In this document: piece by piece, positions 38,431 through 47,022 of the stretch | Position numbering within the stretch: position 1 is the stretch's first letter | Layout of the letters: each line of letters begins with the position of its first letter | Origin: Paracoccus homiensis | Lineage (GTDB): Bacteria; Pseudomonadota; Alphaproteobacteria; Rhodobacterales; Rhodobacteraceae | Direction of reading: 5' to 3' | Assembly: GCF_900111675.1 (NCBI RefSeq) | Contig: NZ_FOHO01000001.1 | Coordinates: 310,001-374,000, forward strand | DNA length: 64,000 nt | Translations under genes and position numbers: made by a program | Notes under the pieces: generated by a model | What the model was told of the DNA's origin: nothing | The model's input: the letters and a program-made list of their open reading frames with translations, nothing else | Database searches by the model: none

Positions 38431-40105
38431 CGGTGGGCTTTCCCTTGCTTGGCGCTGGCGGAGGCGAGATGTCCAGATCGCCGCCCAATCTGGGCCGAAG
38501 CCCGGAATTGCGCAACCGACGCAGCAGCGCAGCCAGACCCGACAGATCGCGCATCACGGGCAGATCGGTGACCGGCGCGGCCTCGGGATCGACCAGATGC
38601 AGCGCGGCGTTCAGGCAATCTAGGGGCCGGGCCAGAAAATCGCCCAGTTCCCAACGCAGGATCCGCGCCCGGACCCAGTTCGATTGCAGCACCTTCAACT
38701 GATCCAGTTCGGCGCGTTGCAGGATCGCGGCGATGCGGCGGATATCGTCAAACGGCATGTCGCTGTCGATCAGGGGAACCAGCCACGCGCCGGTCACCAC
38801 CGCCATCCGCGCATTGGGATCGGTGGCCATGTACCAGTTCAGCGCCTGATTGTCGCGCGCACTGAACTGAAACAGCTGCATCTGCGCGCTGTGCCGGATC
38901 AGCGAGGTCAGAAAACCCTGCGGATCATGGTCGCGCAGCGCGGGGCTATCGGACATCGCGCCCGGTCCGAAAGCGGCTTGATCCGCGAATTGCACCTGCA
39001 CCGGGTCGAACAGGTGACCATGCACCTGCGCCGCCACGCGGGGGGCCAGCCAGCCCTCGAACCCCGGAAAGATATCGCTGAACCCTTGCAGCACCGCATA
39101 GGGACCGGCGGTCTTGCCATTCTCGGCGTCCTTGCGGGGAAAGCGGCTTTGCATATGCAGGCCCGGCCGGCCGGTCACGCGGCGTTCGGCCCGGCGCTGA
39201 ATGATCCGGTCGACGTGATCGGGCCGGGGCGGCGTGGGATCGGTCAGCGCAACCTGTCGCGTTGGAAATTGCTGCAACAGGCCCGACGCCCCCGGCCACA
39301 GCTTTCGCGCGACGAAACAATGCGATTCGGCCAGCAGGGACGCCATATCGTCATACAGCAGATAGGGGCGCCCCTTGTGATCGAACTGCGCAAGGGTCAG
39401 CGAACGGCTTTCGATCCGGGCCGAGTGTCGCCGCGCCAGGGTCTGGAAATAGCTTTCGTCGGGGATCCAGACATGGCGAAAGAACCGGTCGAATTCGGCG
39501 CGTCGTGGATCGGTCAGGATCGCGCGCAGCGTCGTCGCGGTCAGGCACCACCATTGCGATCCCAGATGCGGGTTCACCCCGGCGGGCAGTCTGCGGCGAA
39601 GGCCCAGACGCCGCTGCAGTCTGACGCTGCGATCAAACAACCTGCGCCGCCGTTGCCAGTCAAAAGGATGAAAAAGGGTAAAGCGCTCTTCATGCAGGCC
39701 GCCCTTGGCCCATCCGGCCTCGCGGGCGCTGACGCTTTCGATATGGTCACGGTCGGGGTCGGCCGCCAGAAACGCCGTCATGTCCGATATCGGACGCAGC
39801 GGCAGGCACGACCCCGAGGCCAGATAGACATGCGTGCAATCGGGCCAGCGGTCGAACAGCGCCTGCGCGGCGTCCTGTGTCGCCTGCACCAGATTGAACC
39901 GCCCCCAATCGCAACGACGGCGCGGCGCGAACACCACCCGGTCGTCGCCCTGAAACGCCTGCATCATCCCGCCCGCATCGGATCGCGCATCGACATGGAT
40001 CGCGACCCTTGCGCCGCCATCGGCCCAGATCCGCGCCATCCGCGCCGCGACCTGCAGGTCGGCATGACACAGCAGAACCACCCCCAGCCGGACCTGCGCC
40101 GTCAT
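38420..40105 (-). CDS. GT14 'Branch'-type glycosyltransferase with C-terminal extension
   Basis: A 561-residue protein. Residues 1-250 resemble Core-2/I-branching beta-1,6-N-acetylglucosaminyltransferases and xylosyltransferases: VRLGVVLLCHADLQVAARMA, FNLVQATQDAAQALFD, THVYLASGSCLPLRP, HLGSQWWCLT and WIPDESYFQTLARR. The C-terminal half (from about 280) matches my memory of the Rhodobacteraceae DUF5928 region and ends in a Pro/Lys-rich tail. Cytoplasmic, no helix. Starts by ATGA overlap with the upstream GT2 gene, so it belongs to one polysaccharide operon. Donor and acceptor unknown. Confidence 0.8.
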   Translation of the reverse strand: MTAQVRLGVVLLCHADLQVAARMARIWADGGARVAIHVDARSDAGGMMQAFQGDDRVVFAPRRRCDWGRFNLVQATQDAAQALFDRWPDCTHVYLASGSCLPLRPISDMTAFLAADPDRDHIESVSAREAGWAKGGLHEERFTLFHPFDWQRRRRLFDRSVRLQRRLGLRRRLPAGVNPHLGSQWWCLTATTLRAILTDPRRAEFDRFFRHVWIPDESYFQTLARRHSARIESRSLTLAQFDHKGRPYLLYDDMASLLAESHCFVARKLWPGASGLLQQFPTRQVALTDPTPPRPDHVDRIIQRRAERRVTGRPGLHMQSRFPRKDAENGKTAGPYAVLQGFSDIFPGFEGWLAPRVAAQVHGHLFDPVQVQFADQAAFGPGAMSDSPALRDHDPQGFLTSLIRHSAQMQLFQFSARDNQALNWYMATDPNARMAVVTGAWLVPLIDSDMPFDDIRRIAAILQRAELDQLKVLQSNWVRARILRWELGDFLARPLDCLNAALHLVDPEAAPVTDLPVMRDLSGLAALLRRLRNSGLRPRLGGDLDISPPPAPSKGKPTDDD

Positions 40106-41124
40106 ACCCATCCCCCGCGCGACATCAGGCCCAGATCGTCCAGTTGCCGCCAGTCGCGGAATTCCTGCGACTGCGGGCACCACAGTTGCGTGCCCTGCGC
40201 CAGACCGGCGTGATAGGCGCGATATTCCTGACTGTTGGAATAGTGCTGGCCGCGCGACAATTCCTCGGCCGCCTTCTCGGTAAAGGTCGAGATGAACTTG
40301 GCGTGCAGCAGACAGCCCGAAATCCGTTCGCCCCCGTCCTCGTCATAAACGCGGTTCAGCTGATGCGGCAACAGCATGTGCGTCGAACTGACATAGGCAT
40401 AGCGCCAATGCCATTTCACAAGCGGGATCTTGTTCAGCGCGGGGGCGGCCACGGGATTGTCGCGGAAAAACGCCCGCGCGCGCGGACCGCCCTGAATCCA
40501 CAGATTGCCGAAATAGTCGTTCTTGCTGATCGTATAGCTGCCGGCATCGAAATAGCGCGCGATCTGCAAGGGATCGTCGCCCTCGGCATAGACCTGTTCC
40601 TCGATCCCGCCGTGCGGATACATATCCAGAAGCATCGCCGGAAACGACACCCGCCCCGAGCGATCCAGCCAGTCGGTCAACGCCCGCAGCGGACGCGTAT
40701 CGCAATGCGGATAGACTAGAAACTCGTCCGGATCGACGGTCAGGCACCAATGGCCGTGACCGTAACGCATCAACAGCCGGTCGATCCAATCCATGCCGAA
40801 CCGCGCAGCCTTGTAGCTGCCCTTGCACTGCCACAGCGACACATCGGGCTGATCGGCCAGATAGTCGCGGCTGCCATCGCTGCTGTCATTATCGACGAAC
40901 AGGAAATGCGCGACGCCCATCTTCCGATAGTATTCCAGGAAATAGGGCAGCCGGATCCGTTCATTGCGCTGCGTCACGAAGACCAGAAGATCGCCCTTGG
41001 TGATCTGCGCTGTCCGGTCCGCCACCGGTCGCAACGCCCGGCCCCGGTTCACCGCGCGGGCCAGCAAATACTGCCGCAAGGCGCGGCGGCGCGTTTGCCC
41101 CGACAGACGCAGGCGAAAGGTCAT
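40102..41124 (-). CDS. GT2-like glycosyltransferase, copy 1
   Basis: A 340-residue transferase of the Glyco_tranf_2_4 type. LLVFVTQRNERIRLPYFLEY opens the fold, HFLFVDNDSSDGSRDYL is the nucleotide-sugar region, and CLTVDPDEFLVYP carries the DxD metal site. Near the end, KIPLVKWHWRYAYVSSTHML and RISGCLLHAKFISTF are shared with the next gene. It is about one-third to one-half identical by eye to the 41131-42195 product, so the two arose by tandem duplication. Coupled to the GT14-like gene by ATGA overlap. Confidence 0.85.
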   Translation of the reverse strand: MTFRLRLSGQTRRRALRQYLLARAVNRGRALRPVADRTAQITKGDLLVFVTQRNERIRLPYFLEYYRKMGVAHFLFVDNDSSDGSRDYLADQPDVSLWQCKGSYKAARFGMDWIDRLLMRYGHGHWCLTVDPDEFLVYPHCDTRPLRALTDWLDRSGRVSFPAMLLDMYPHGGIEEQVYAEGDDPLQIARYFDAGSYTISKNDYFGNLWIQGGPRARAFFRDNPVAAPALNKIPLVKWHWRYAYVSSTHMLLPHQLNRVYDEDGGERISGCLLHAKFISTFTEKAAEELSRGQHYSNSQEYRAYHAGLAQGTQLWCPQSQEFRDWRQLDDLGLMSRGGWV

Positions 41125-41130
41125 GCCCTT

Positions 41131-42195
41131 TCAGCCCCGCTCTTCGGGGTGCGCGGGTTCTGTCTGTGCCCTTCGACCTTCACCGGTTCCCATCAACCCT
41201 AGCGCGACAAGCTGTTCCCAACCTTCGTAGCGTTGCGCGGCGGTGCTGTGCAAGACCGGGCCGGTGGTCAGTTCGCGATGATATGCACGATGCCGTGCGG
41301 GATCGACAAAGTGTTGACCGCGCTGCAATTCCTCGTCCGATTTGGCGGCGATCTGAGGCAGGAACTTGCCATGCAGCAACACCCCCGACAGGCGCGGATC
41401 GCCCGGACCGTCATAGCAATCGTTCAACCGCGGGGGCAGCATCGAATGGGTCGAATTCACATAGACATGCCGCCAGTGCCAGCGCACCAGAGGCAACTTG
41501 TTCAGCGTGGGCGACAGGTCGGGATCGTCGCGAAAGAACCGCTCGCGCACGCCGCCCTGCGTGATCCGGTTGCGGCGCGGCTGGACGATTCTGGTGCGAA
41601 ATGGCCCCGGCTGGAACCAGGGCAGCCGCGTCATCATCGGCGCATCGGGGCCTGCATCGGCGGTGCCAAGGGGGCCGGTGGGAAAAGGCTCCAACATCAG
41701 CGCGCCCATCGCCGGAACGCCCTCGCGATCCAGTCTTGCGGTCAGTTCAGTCAGGCTCTGACGGGGGTAATCGGGATAGATCAGCAATTCATCCGCATCG
41801 ACGGTCACGCACCAATGGCCATGACCGTGACGGAATTGCAGCGCGCCCAGCCAATCCATGCCGAAACGCGCGGCGCGATAGCTGTCGCCGCTGCGCCACA
41901 GGGACAGATCCGGCTGGCCACGCAGATAATCCGCGCTGCCATCATCGCTGTGATTGTCGACGATCAGGAAATGGTCGACCCCAAGCCCGCGATAATGGTC
42001 CAGAAATTCGGGCAGACGGTCGATTTCGTTGCGGATCGCCGCAAACAGCAGAATGTCGCGCGCCGAAATCTGTCTGGTGCGGTCGGACAGGGGCGACAAT
42101 CGCCGCCCCGCCCTGATACAGCGCCACAAAAGCTCTCGGCGTTTCCAGCGCGTCCGATAGGCAGACCACCGCTGCCGGAACGTCGCCGGGGCCAC
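41131..42195 (-). CDS. GT2-like glycosyltransferase, copy 2
   Basis: A 354-residue paralogue of the next gene downstream: ILLFAAIRNEIDRLPEFLDH, HFLIVDNHSDDGSADYL, CVTVDADELLIYP with the DxD motif, KLPLVRWHWRHVYVNSTHSM and RLSGVLLHGKFLPQI. The start appears to be GTG at 42195, two bases after the galE TAG, which gives termination-reinitiation coupling. It probably adds a different sugar in the same polymer. Confidence 0.84.
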   Translation of the reverse strand: MAPATFRQRWSAYRTRWKRRELLWRCIRAGRRLSPLSDRTRQISARDILLFAAIRNEIDRLPEFLDHYRGLGVDHFLIVDNHSDDGSADYLRGQPDLSLWRSGDSYRAARFGMDWLGALQFRHGHGHWCVTVDADELLIYPDYPRQSLTELTARLDREGVPAMGALMLEPFPTGPLGTADAGPDAPMMTRLPWFQPGPFRTRIVQPRRNRITQGGVRERFFRDDPDLSPTLNKLPLVRWHWRHVYVNSTHSMLPPRLNDCYDGPGDPRLSGVLLHGKFLPQIAAKSDEELQRGQHFVDPARHRAYHRELTTGPVLHSTAAQRYEGWEQLVALGLMGTGEGRRAQTEPAHPEERG

Positions 42196-42197
42196 GC

Positions 42198-43184
42198 CTA
42201 GGCCTCGTAGCTGCCGTTCTGATGCCAGCGCCAGGCGTCGCCGATCATCTGCCGCATGGTCGAGCGATCGGGCCGCCAGCCCAGTTCATCGCGGGCACGC
42301 TGGCTGCCGCAGACCAGTTTCACGGCATCGCCTGCCCGGCGGGGACCATCCTGCATCGGCACGGGACGATTGGTGACATGGCGCGTCGCCTCGACCACTT
42401 CGCGGACCGAAAACCCGTCGCCGGTGCCCAGGCAGAACACCCGGCTGCCCTTGCCCGCCCGCAGATATTCCAGCCCCTGCACATGTGCATCGACCAGATC
42501 CATGACATGCACGTAGTCGCGAATGCAGGTGCCATCCTGGGTCGGATAATCGGTGCCGTGGATGGTCAGCGCGGCGCGCTTGCCATCGACCGCATCCAGG
42601 ATCAGCGGGATCAGATGCGTTTCGGGGCGGTGGAATTCGCCCACCTCGGCGTCGGGATCGGCACCTGCCACGTTGAAATAGCGGAAGATCACATGCCGCA
42701 GCCCGTGCGAGGCCTGAAAGTCGATCAGCATATCCTCGATCGCGCGCTTGCTGGCGCCATAGGCGTTCAGCGGGGCCTGCGCGGTTTCTTCGTCCAGCAC
42801 CTCGCCGTCGCGGTCACCATAGGTCGCGCAGGTCGAAGAAAAGACAAAGTCCAGGCAGCCTGCGTCAATCGCGGCTTCGATCAGGTTCAGCGAGCCGCTG
42901 ACATTGTTGCGCCAGTATTTTCCGGGCTGGGACATCGCCTCGCCCACCTGGCTCAGCGCCGCGAAATGCAGCACCGCCACCGGACGATGTTCGGCAAAGG
43001 CCGCGTCCAGCGCGGCACGGTCCAGCAGATCGGCCTGCACGAAGGGGCCGAACTTGACCGCATCGCGCCACCCGGTCGACAGATTGTCCAGCGTGACAGG
43101 CACATAGCCCGCCGCCGCCAGCGCCTTGCAGGCATGCGAGCCAATATACCCGGCGCCGCCGGTGACAAGAACCGTCTTCGTCAT
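42198..43184 (-). CDS. galE: UDP-glucose 4-epimerase GalE
   Basis: Interconverts UDP-glucose and UDP-galactose with bound NAD. The 328-residue SDR protein has VLVTGGAGYIGSHACKALAA (NAD loop), Ser in VFSSTCATYGD, the YGASK catalytic Tyr-Lys and RYFNVAGADPD. Six bases separate it from galU, which supplies UDP-glucose. Confidence 0.95.
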   Translation of the reverse strand: MTKTVLVTGGAGYIGSHACKALAAAGYVPVTLDNLSTGWRDAVKFGPFVQADLLDRAALDAAFAEHRPVAVLHFAALSQVGEAMSQPGKYWRNNVSGSLNLIEAAIDAGCLDFVFSSTCATYGDRDGEVLDEETAQAPLNAYGASKRAIEDMLIDFQASHGLRHVIFRYFNVAGADPDAEVGEFHRPETHLIPLILDAVDGKRAALTIHGTDYPTQDGTCIRDYVHVMDLVDAHVQGLEYLRAGKGSRVFCLGTGDGFSVREVVEATRHVTNRPVPMQDGPRRAGDAVKLVCGSQRARDELGWRPDRSTMRQMIGDAWRWHQNGSYEA

Positions 43185-43190
43185 GTGAAC

Positions 43191-44087
43191 TTACTCGGCC
43201 GCGCGGCGCATCGAGACGACATCGGCAAGATAGTCCGAAAACTCTTCCCGCAATTCGTCGCGTTCCAGCCCAAAGGCCACCGTCGCCTGCAGGAAGCCCG
43301 CCTTGGACCCGCAATCGAAACGCTGGCCGCGGAAGCGCAGGCCGTAGACGCCGCGATCGGCCTCGATCTCATCGGCGATCGCGTCGGTCAGCTGGATTTC
43401 CCCGCCCGACCCCTGCTTCAGCTTGTTCAGGTTCTGCATGACCGTCGGCGCAAGGATATAGCGCCCGATCACGGCCAGATTCGACGGTGCCGTGCCCGGC
43501 GCCGGCTTTTCGACCATGCCGCGCGCCTTGACGATGGCACCCATATCCTCGGCCACGTCCAGAACGCCATAGGCCTGCGCCTTTTCGGCCGGAACCTCCA
43601 TCGTGGCGACCATGCTGCCGCCGGTTTCCTCGTAGGCCTCGATCATCTGCTGCAGGCAGGGCGGTTCGCCCATGATCACGTCATCGGTCAGGATCACGGC
43701 GAAGGGCTCGTCCTCGGCAACCAGACGACGTGCGCACCAGACGGCATGGCCCAGACCCAGCGCCTTGTGCTGGCGGATATAGGCAATCGCACCGGATTCC
43801 ATGTTGGTTTCGCGCAGCATGTCCAGAAGGTCGTTCTTGCCTTTCTGTTTCAGGCTGGCTTCCAGTTCATGGGCGTGGTCGAAATAATCTTCCAGCGCAC
43901 CCTTGCCGCGCGAGGTCACGAAGATGAATTCCTTGATGCCGGCGGCACGGGCTTCGTCGATCGCGTATTGGATCAGCGGGCGATCGACCAGGGTCATGAT
44001 CTCTTTCGGGATGCTTTTCGTCGCGGGCAAAAAGCGAGTTCCCAGACCGGCCACCGGGAAGATGGCTTTGGTAACCTTGCGGTTCAT
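43191..44087 (-). CDS. galU: UTP-glucose-1-phosphate uridylyltransferase GalU
   Basis: Makes UDP-glucose from UTP and glucose-1-phosphate. The 298-residue protein has AIFPVAGLGTRFLPATKSIP, the nucleotide-binding signature, then DDVIMGEPPCLQQMI and RFDCGSKAGFLQATVAFGL. I start at MNRKVTKAIF with GGG-type ribosome-binding bases upstream. An AT-richer 147-base gap before it probably carries the promoter for galU-galE and the transferases. No clear -35/-10 pair or RNA could be assigned there. Confidence 0.95.
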   Translation of the reverse strand: MNRKVTKAIFPVAGLGTRFLPATKSIPKEIMTLVDRPLIQYAIDEARAAGIKEFIFVTSRGKGALEDYFDHAHELEASLKQKGKNDLLDMLRETNMESGAIAYIRQHKALGLGHAVWCARRLVAEDEPFAVILTDDVIMGEPPCLQQMIEAYEETGGSMVATMEVPAEKAQAYGVLDVAEDMGAIVKARGMVEKPAPGTAPSNLAVIGRYILAPTVMQNLNKLKQGSGGEIQLTDAIADEIEADRGVYGLRFRGQRFDCGSKAGFLQATVAFGLERDELREEFSDYLADVVSMRRAAE

Positions 44088-44234
44088 GATGTCAGACCCT
44101 TTATACATTTAAAGTCACGGCGTGTTTGCCCACGGACAACACCCCAACGTCATTTTAGTTCGACTGACCATATCTCGCCAAGTCGACCCGGTAAATTCTT
44201 TTCATTTTCAGTCGCGAAACCGTCGCAAAACTGC

Positions 44235-45035
44235 TTAGTCGATGCCCATATCGGCCATCATCCGCTCAAGCCGTGGAACATCCTCGGGATTGTTCAGTTC
44301 CCAGAACTGACGCCCCCTGGCCTGCACCTCTACGCAAAGAACGCGCTGGCCACGCTCAAGAAAGCGAAGCTGTTCAAGGCCTTCCAGCTTTTCAAGCTGC
44401 CCCTCATCCCAGCCGGAATAGGCTCGCAGCGCCGCCGGGCGATAAGCATAGACGCCGACATGATGAAAGACCGGGCTGGGATCGTCGTCGCCGAATTCGC
44501 CCGCCGCAAAAGGAATGACTTCCTTCGAAAAATACAGCGCCTGCCGGTCATGGCCGAACACTGCGGTGGTGCCGCCGACGCGACCGGCCATGCGATCCGC
44601 GATCAGATCGGCCCGCATCCGCCCCGAACACCGCAGGACGGGCGTGGCGACCCCGGCCTGGGGCGCGTTGCGCAGACCCGCGATCAGATCCTCGACGAAC
44701 CATGCCGGGGTCAGGGGCGCATCGCCCTGCAGGTTGACCACGATCTCGGGTTCCGGGGCCAGTTGGCCCAGCACCTCGGCGCAACGCTCGGTCCCGTTGC
44801 GGCAGGCGGTCGAGGTCATCGCGACCTCGGCCCCGAATCCCGTCGCATGATCGGCAATCCGCTCATCGTCGGTGGCGACCAGAACCCGGTCGACACCGCT
44901 GACGGCCTTGGCCGCCATCCAGCTGCGCTGAATCAGGCTGAACGCCGCACCCGACGCGCCGCGCAATTCCACCAGAGGCTTGCCCGGATAGCGGGTCGAG
45001 GCATAGCGGGCCGGAATGACAATGGTCACCGACAT
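44235..45035 (-). CDS. kdsB: CMP-Kdo synthetase KdsB
   Basis: Activates Kdo with CTP for lipopolysaccharide or capsule linker synthesis. The 266-residue protein has TIVIPARYASTRYPGKPLVE, VLVATDDERIADH, VVNLQGDAPLTP (LQGD binds metal) and HHVGVYAYRPAALRAY. The start ATG at 45035 has AAGGA upstream and lies inside the last bases of cysQ. KdsB-like enzymes next to export genes are typical of ABC-dependent capsules, whose polymers sit on a poly-Kdo linker. Confidence 0.9.
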   Translation of the reverse strand: MSVTIVIPARYASTRYPGKPLVELRGASGAAFSLIQRSWMAAKAVSGVDRVLVATDDERIADHATGFGAEVAMTSTACRNGTERCAEVLGQLAPEPEIVVNLQGDAPLTPAWFVEDLIAGLRNAPQAGVATPVLRCSGRMRADLIADRMAGRVGGTTAVFGHDRQALYFSKEVIPFAAGEFGDDDPSPVFHHVGVYAYRPAALRAYSGWDEGQLEKLEGLEQLRFLERGQRVLCVEVQARGRQFWELNNPEDVPRLERMMADMGID

Positions 45036-45040
45036 CGGGA

Positions 45041-45838
45041 TCAATCCTTGACCAGAAGAACGCCCGGCGCATAGGCGATAAAGAACGGATTTTCAAAACC
45101 CTGCTTGCCATAGGCCAATGGGCTGTGATCGTCGAAGCGCACAACCTCGCCGCCCGCGCCACGCAGCACGGCATCGCCCGCGGCGGTGTCCCATTCCATC
45201 GTGCGACCCAGACGCGGATACAGATCGGCCTCGCCCGTGGCCACCAGACAGAATTTCAGCGACGATCCCGCGCTGGTCATGTCGCGCACGCCATAGCGGG
45301 CAATGTAATCATCCGTCGCCGCATCGCGATGCGACTTCGAGGCCACCACCATCAGGCCGCGATTGTCAGGCGTCGGGTTCACGCCCACCGGCAGCGTCTC
45401 GCCGGGCTGGTCGCCGAACGGCGCCCGCTCTTCGACCGAACGGCCATCGGCGGTGGTATAGAACAGCCGGCCCTTGGCGGGCGCATAGACCACGCCGCGC
45501 ACCGGCACCCCGTTTTCGACATAGGCGATATTCACGGTGAAATCGCCGCGCCGTTGCACGAATTCCTTGGTACCGTCCAGCGGATCGACGATCAGAAAGG
45601 TCGAAACCGTCTGATCATGCGTCGCGGCCTGTTCCTCGGTCACCAGCGGCACATCGGGAAAGGCCGCCCGCAGCCCCTGCGAAATCAGCGCGTCCGCGGC
45701 CTCATCGGCGGCGGTTACCGGGGAATCGTCGGACTTGGCGCGTACGTCGAAATCCTCGGCACCGTAGATTTCCATGATCCTGGCCCCGGCCTCCAGCGCC
45801 AGCCGACGCATTTCTGTCGTAAGTCGATCGAATTGCAT
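45041..45838 (-). CDS. cysQ: 3'(2'),5'-bisphosphate nucleotidase CysQ
   Basis: Hydrolyses PAP, the by-product of PAPS-using sulfotransferases and PAPS reductase, to AMP. The 265-residue inositol-monophosphatase-fold protein has LVTEEQ (Glu68-69), the metal site IVDPLDGTKEF (Asp85, Asp88) and EWDTAAGDAVL. Start MQFDRLTTEM has GAAGGA upstream. It overlaps kdsB and lies in the same region as a sulfotransferase gene, so a role in recycling PAP from polysaccharide sulfation is a reasonable inference, besides its general role in sulfur metabolism. Confidence 0.92.
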   Translation of the reverse strand: MQFDRLTTEMRRLALEAGARIMEIYGAEDFDVRAKSDDSPVTAADEAADALISQGLRAAFPDVPLVTEEQAATHDQTVSTFLIVDPLDGTKEFVQRRGDFTVNIAYVENGVPVRGVVYAPAKGRLFYTTADGRSVEERAPFGDQPGETLPVGVNPTPDNRGLMVVASKSHRDAATDDYIARYGVRDMTSAGSSLKFCLVATGEADLYPRLGRTMEWDTAAGDAVLRGAGGEVVRFDDHSPLAYGKQGFENPFFIAYAPGVLLVKD

Positions 45839-45995
45839 CCAGTTTTCCTTCATTCCGGGCACGGCCGGGGCGCCGTGGCGATTGTGCGATATGTCTTCCC
45901 CACTTATGATCGCAGGAGTTTGGCTGGGCAAGCACGGCCCGCCCGCCAAGCTGTCGCATGGGGCTTTCAAGCAACGATCGCAAAGGACCGCCGTC

Positions 45996-46817
45996 TTGTT
46001 CCAGCAGCGCCGCAACCAGAACATGCTGCAAGCCGCGGGCACGACGCTGGCGCTGATCTTTCACCAGACAGTCTACAACCTGCGCACGGAACATCGAAAT
46101 GCCATTGTCGGCATCCTGCTGACGATTCTGCAGACGGCGATGTTCATGGGCGCCTTCATGCTGATCTATCTGATCATCGGCATCAGGCAGTCCCCGATAC
46201 GCGGCAATTTCTTCCTGTTCATCATGAGCGGGATCTTCATCTTCATGACCCATGTCCGCACGGCAGGTGCCGTGTCCGGGGCGCATTCCGTGTCCAGCGG
46301 CATGACCAAGCACGGCCCGCTGAACCCGGCGATCCTGATAGGCGCGGCGGCGGTCACGGTCCTGTATCGCCAGACGATCAGCATGGCGGCGCTGCTGTGG
46401 CTGTATCACGTCCTGATCGAGCCTTTGACGATCGATTTTTTTCCGGGCGTTCTGGCGATGTATCTTCTGGCGTGGTTCTCGGGCGCGACGATGGGCCTGA
46501 TCTTTCTGGGCATCAGGCCCTGGTCGCCCCAGACCGCCAAGATCCTGACCAGCGCCTATCAGCGGATCAACATGTTCGCCTCGGGCAAGATGTTCGTGGC
46601 GAATGTGCTGCCCAACGCGCTGTTGCCGTGGTTTTCGTGGAATCCGCTGTTTCACATCAACGACCAGACCCGCGGCTTTGTTTTCGTCAATTACACGCCT
46701 CTCAAAACCGATCCCTATTACGCGCTTTGGTTTTCGATGGGCGCGGTGATTGTCGGGTTGCTGATCAACTTCACCACCCGCAAATACGAATCGATCAGCT
46801 GGACCGCCGGGCGATAG
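45996..46817 (+). CDS. Polysaccharide-export ABC transporter permease (KpsM-like)
   Basis: ABC-2 type permease of 273 residues with about six hydrophobic helices (for example IVGILLTILQTAMFMGAFML and LLWLYHVLIEPLTIDFF) and the conserved C-terminal WNPLFHINDQTRGFVFVNY. I recall very similar Rhodobacteraceae permeases starting MFQ, which here means TTG at 45996, with AAAGGA nine bases before; ATG 46023 is the alternative. Divergent from cysQ-kdsB. No ATP-binding subunit or outer-membrane partner lies next to it, so they must be encoded elsewhere. Confidence 0.83.
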   Translation: MFQQRRNQNMLQAAGTTLALIFHQTVYNLRTEHRNAIVGILLTILQTAMFMGAFMLIYLIIGIRQSPIRGNFFLFIMSGIFIFMTHVRTAGAVSGAHSVSSGMTKHGPLNPAILIGAAAVTVLYRQTISMAALLWLYHVLIEPLTIDFFPGVLAMYLLAWFSGATMGLIFLGIRPWSPQTAKILTSAYQRINMFASGKMFVANVLPNALLPWFSWNPLFHINDQTRGFVFVNYTPLKTDPYYALWFSMGAVIVGLLINFTTRKYESISWTAGR

Positions 46818-46881
46818 GCCGCTTTCACCGAAATTCACGCGGTTTCCCCCTGGCAACCGGGGAAAATGGCCCGTTTCGCCG

Positions 46882-46909
46882 CTTGCAGCGCGGGTTTCGC
46901 CACCTATAT
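46882..46909 (+). promoter_or_regulatory. Heat-shock (RpoH-type) promoter of dnaKJ
   Basis: CTTG at 46882-46885 is followed after exactly 17 bases by CCTATAT at 46903-46909. This fits the alphaproteobacterial heat-shock consensus CTTG-N17/18-CYTATNT. It lies about 110 bases before the dnaK ATG in a 205-base gap without other genes. Confidence 0.7.
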
Positions 46910-47022
46910 ACACCCCCGAAGCGTCCGGGCATGTCCGGGCCTGAAAGCATCAAGGGATCGGGCCGCGGGGGCCATAACGGACCCAAAGCCCAAAACATCG
47001 CCGCAAGAGAAGGTTACACTAC

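Noticed and set aside
42222-45074. Plus-strand frame of 950 codons
   Set aside because: Antisense to galE, galU and kdsB, all well supported on the minus strand.
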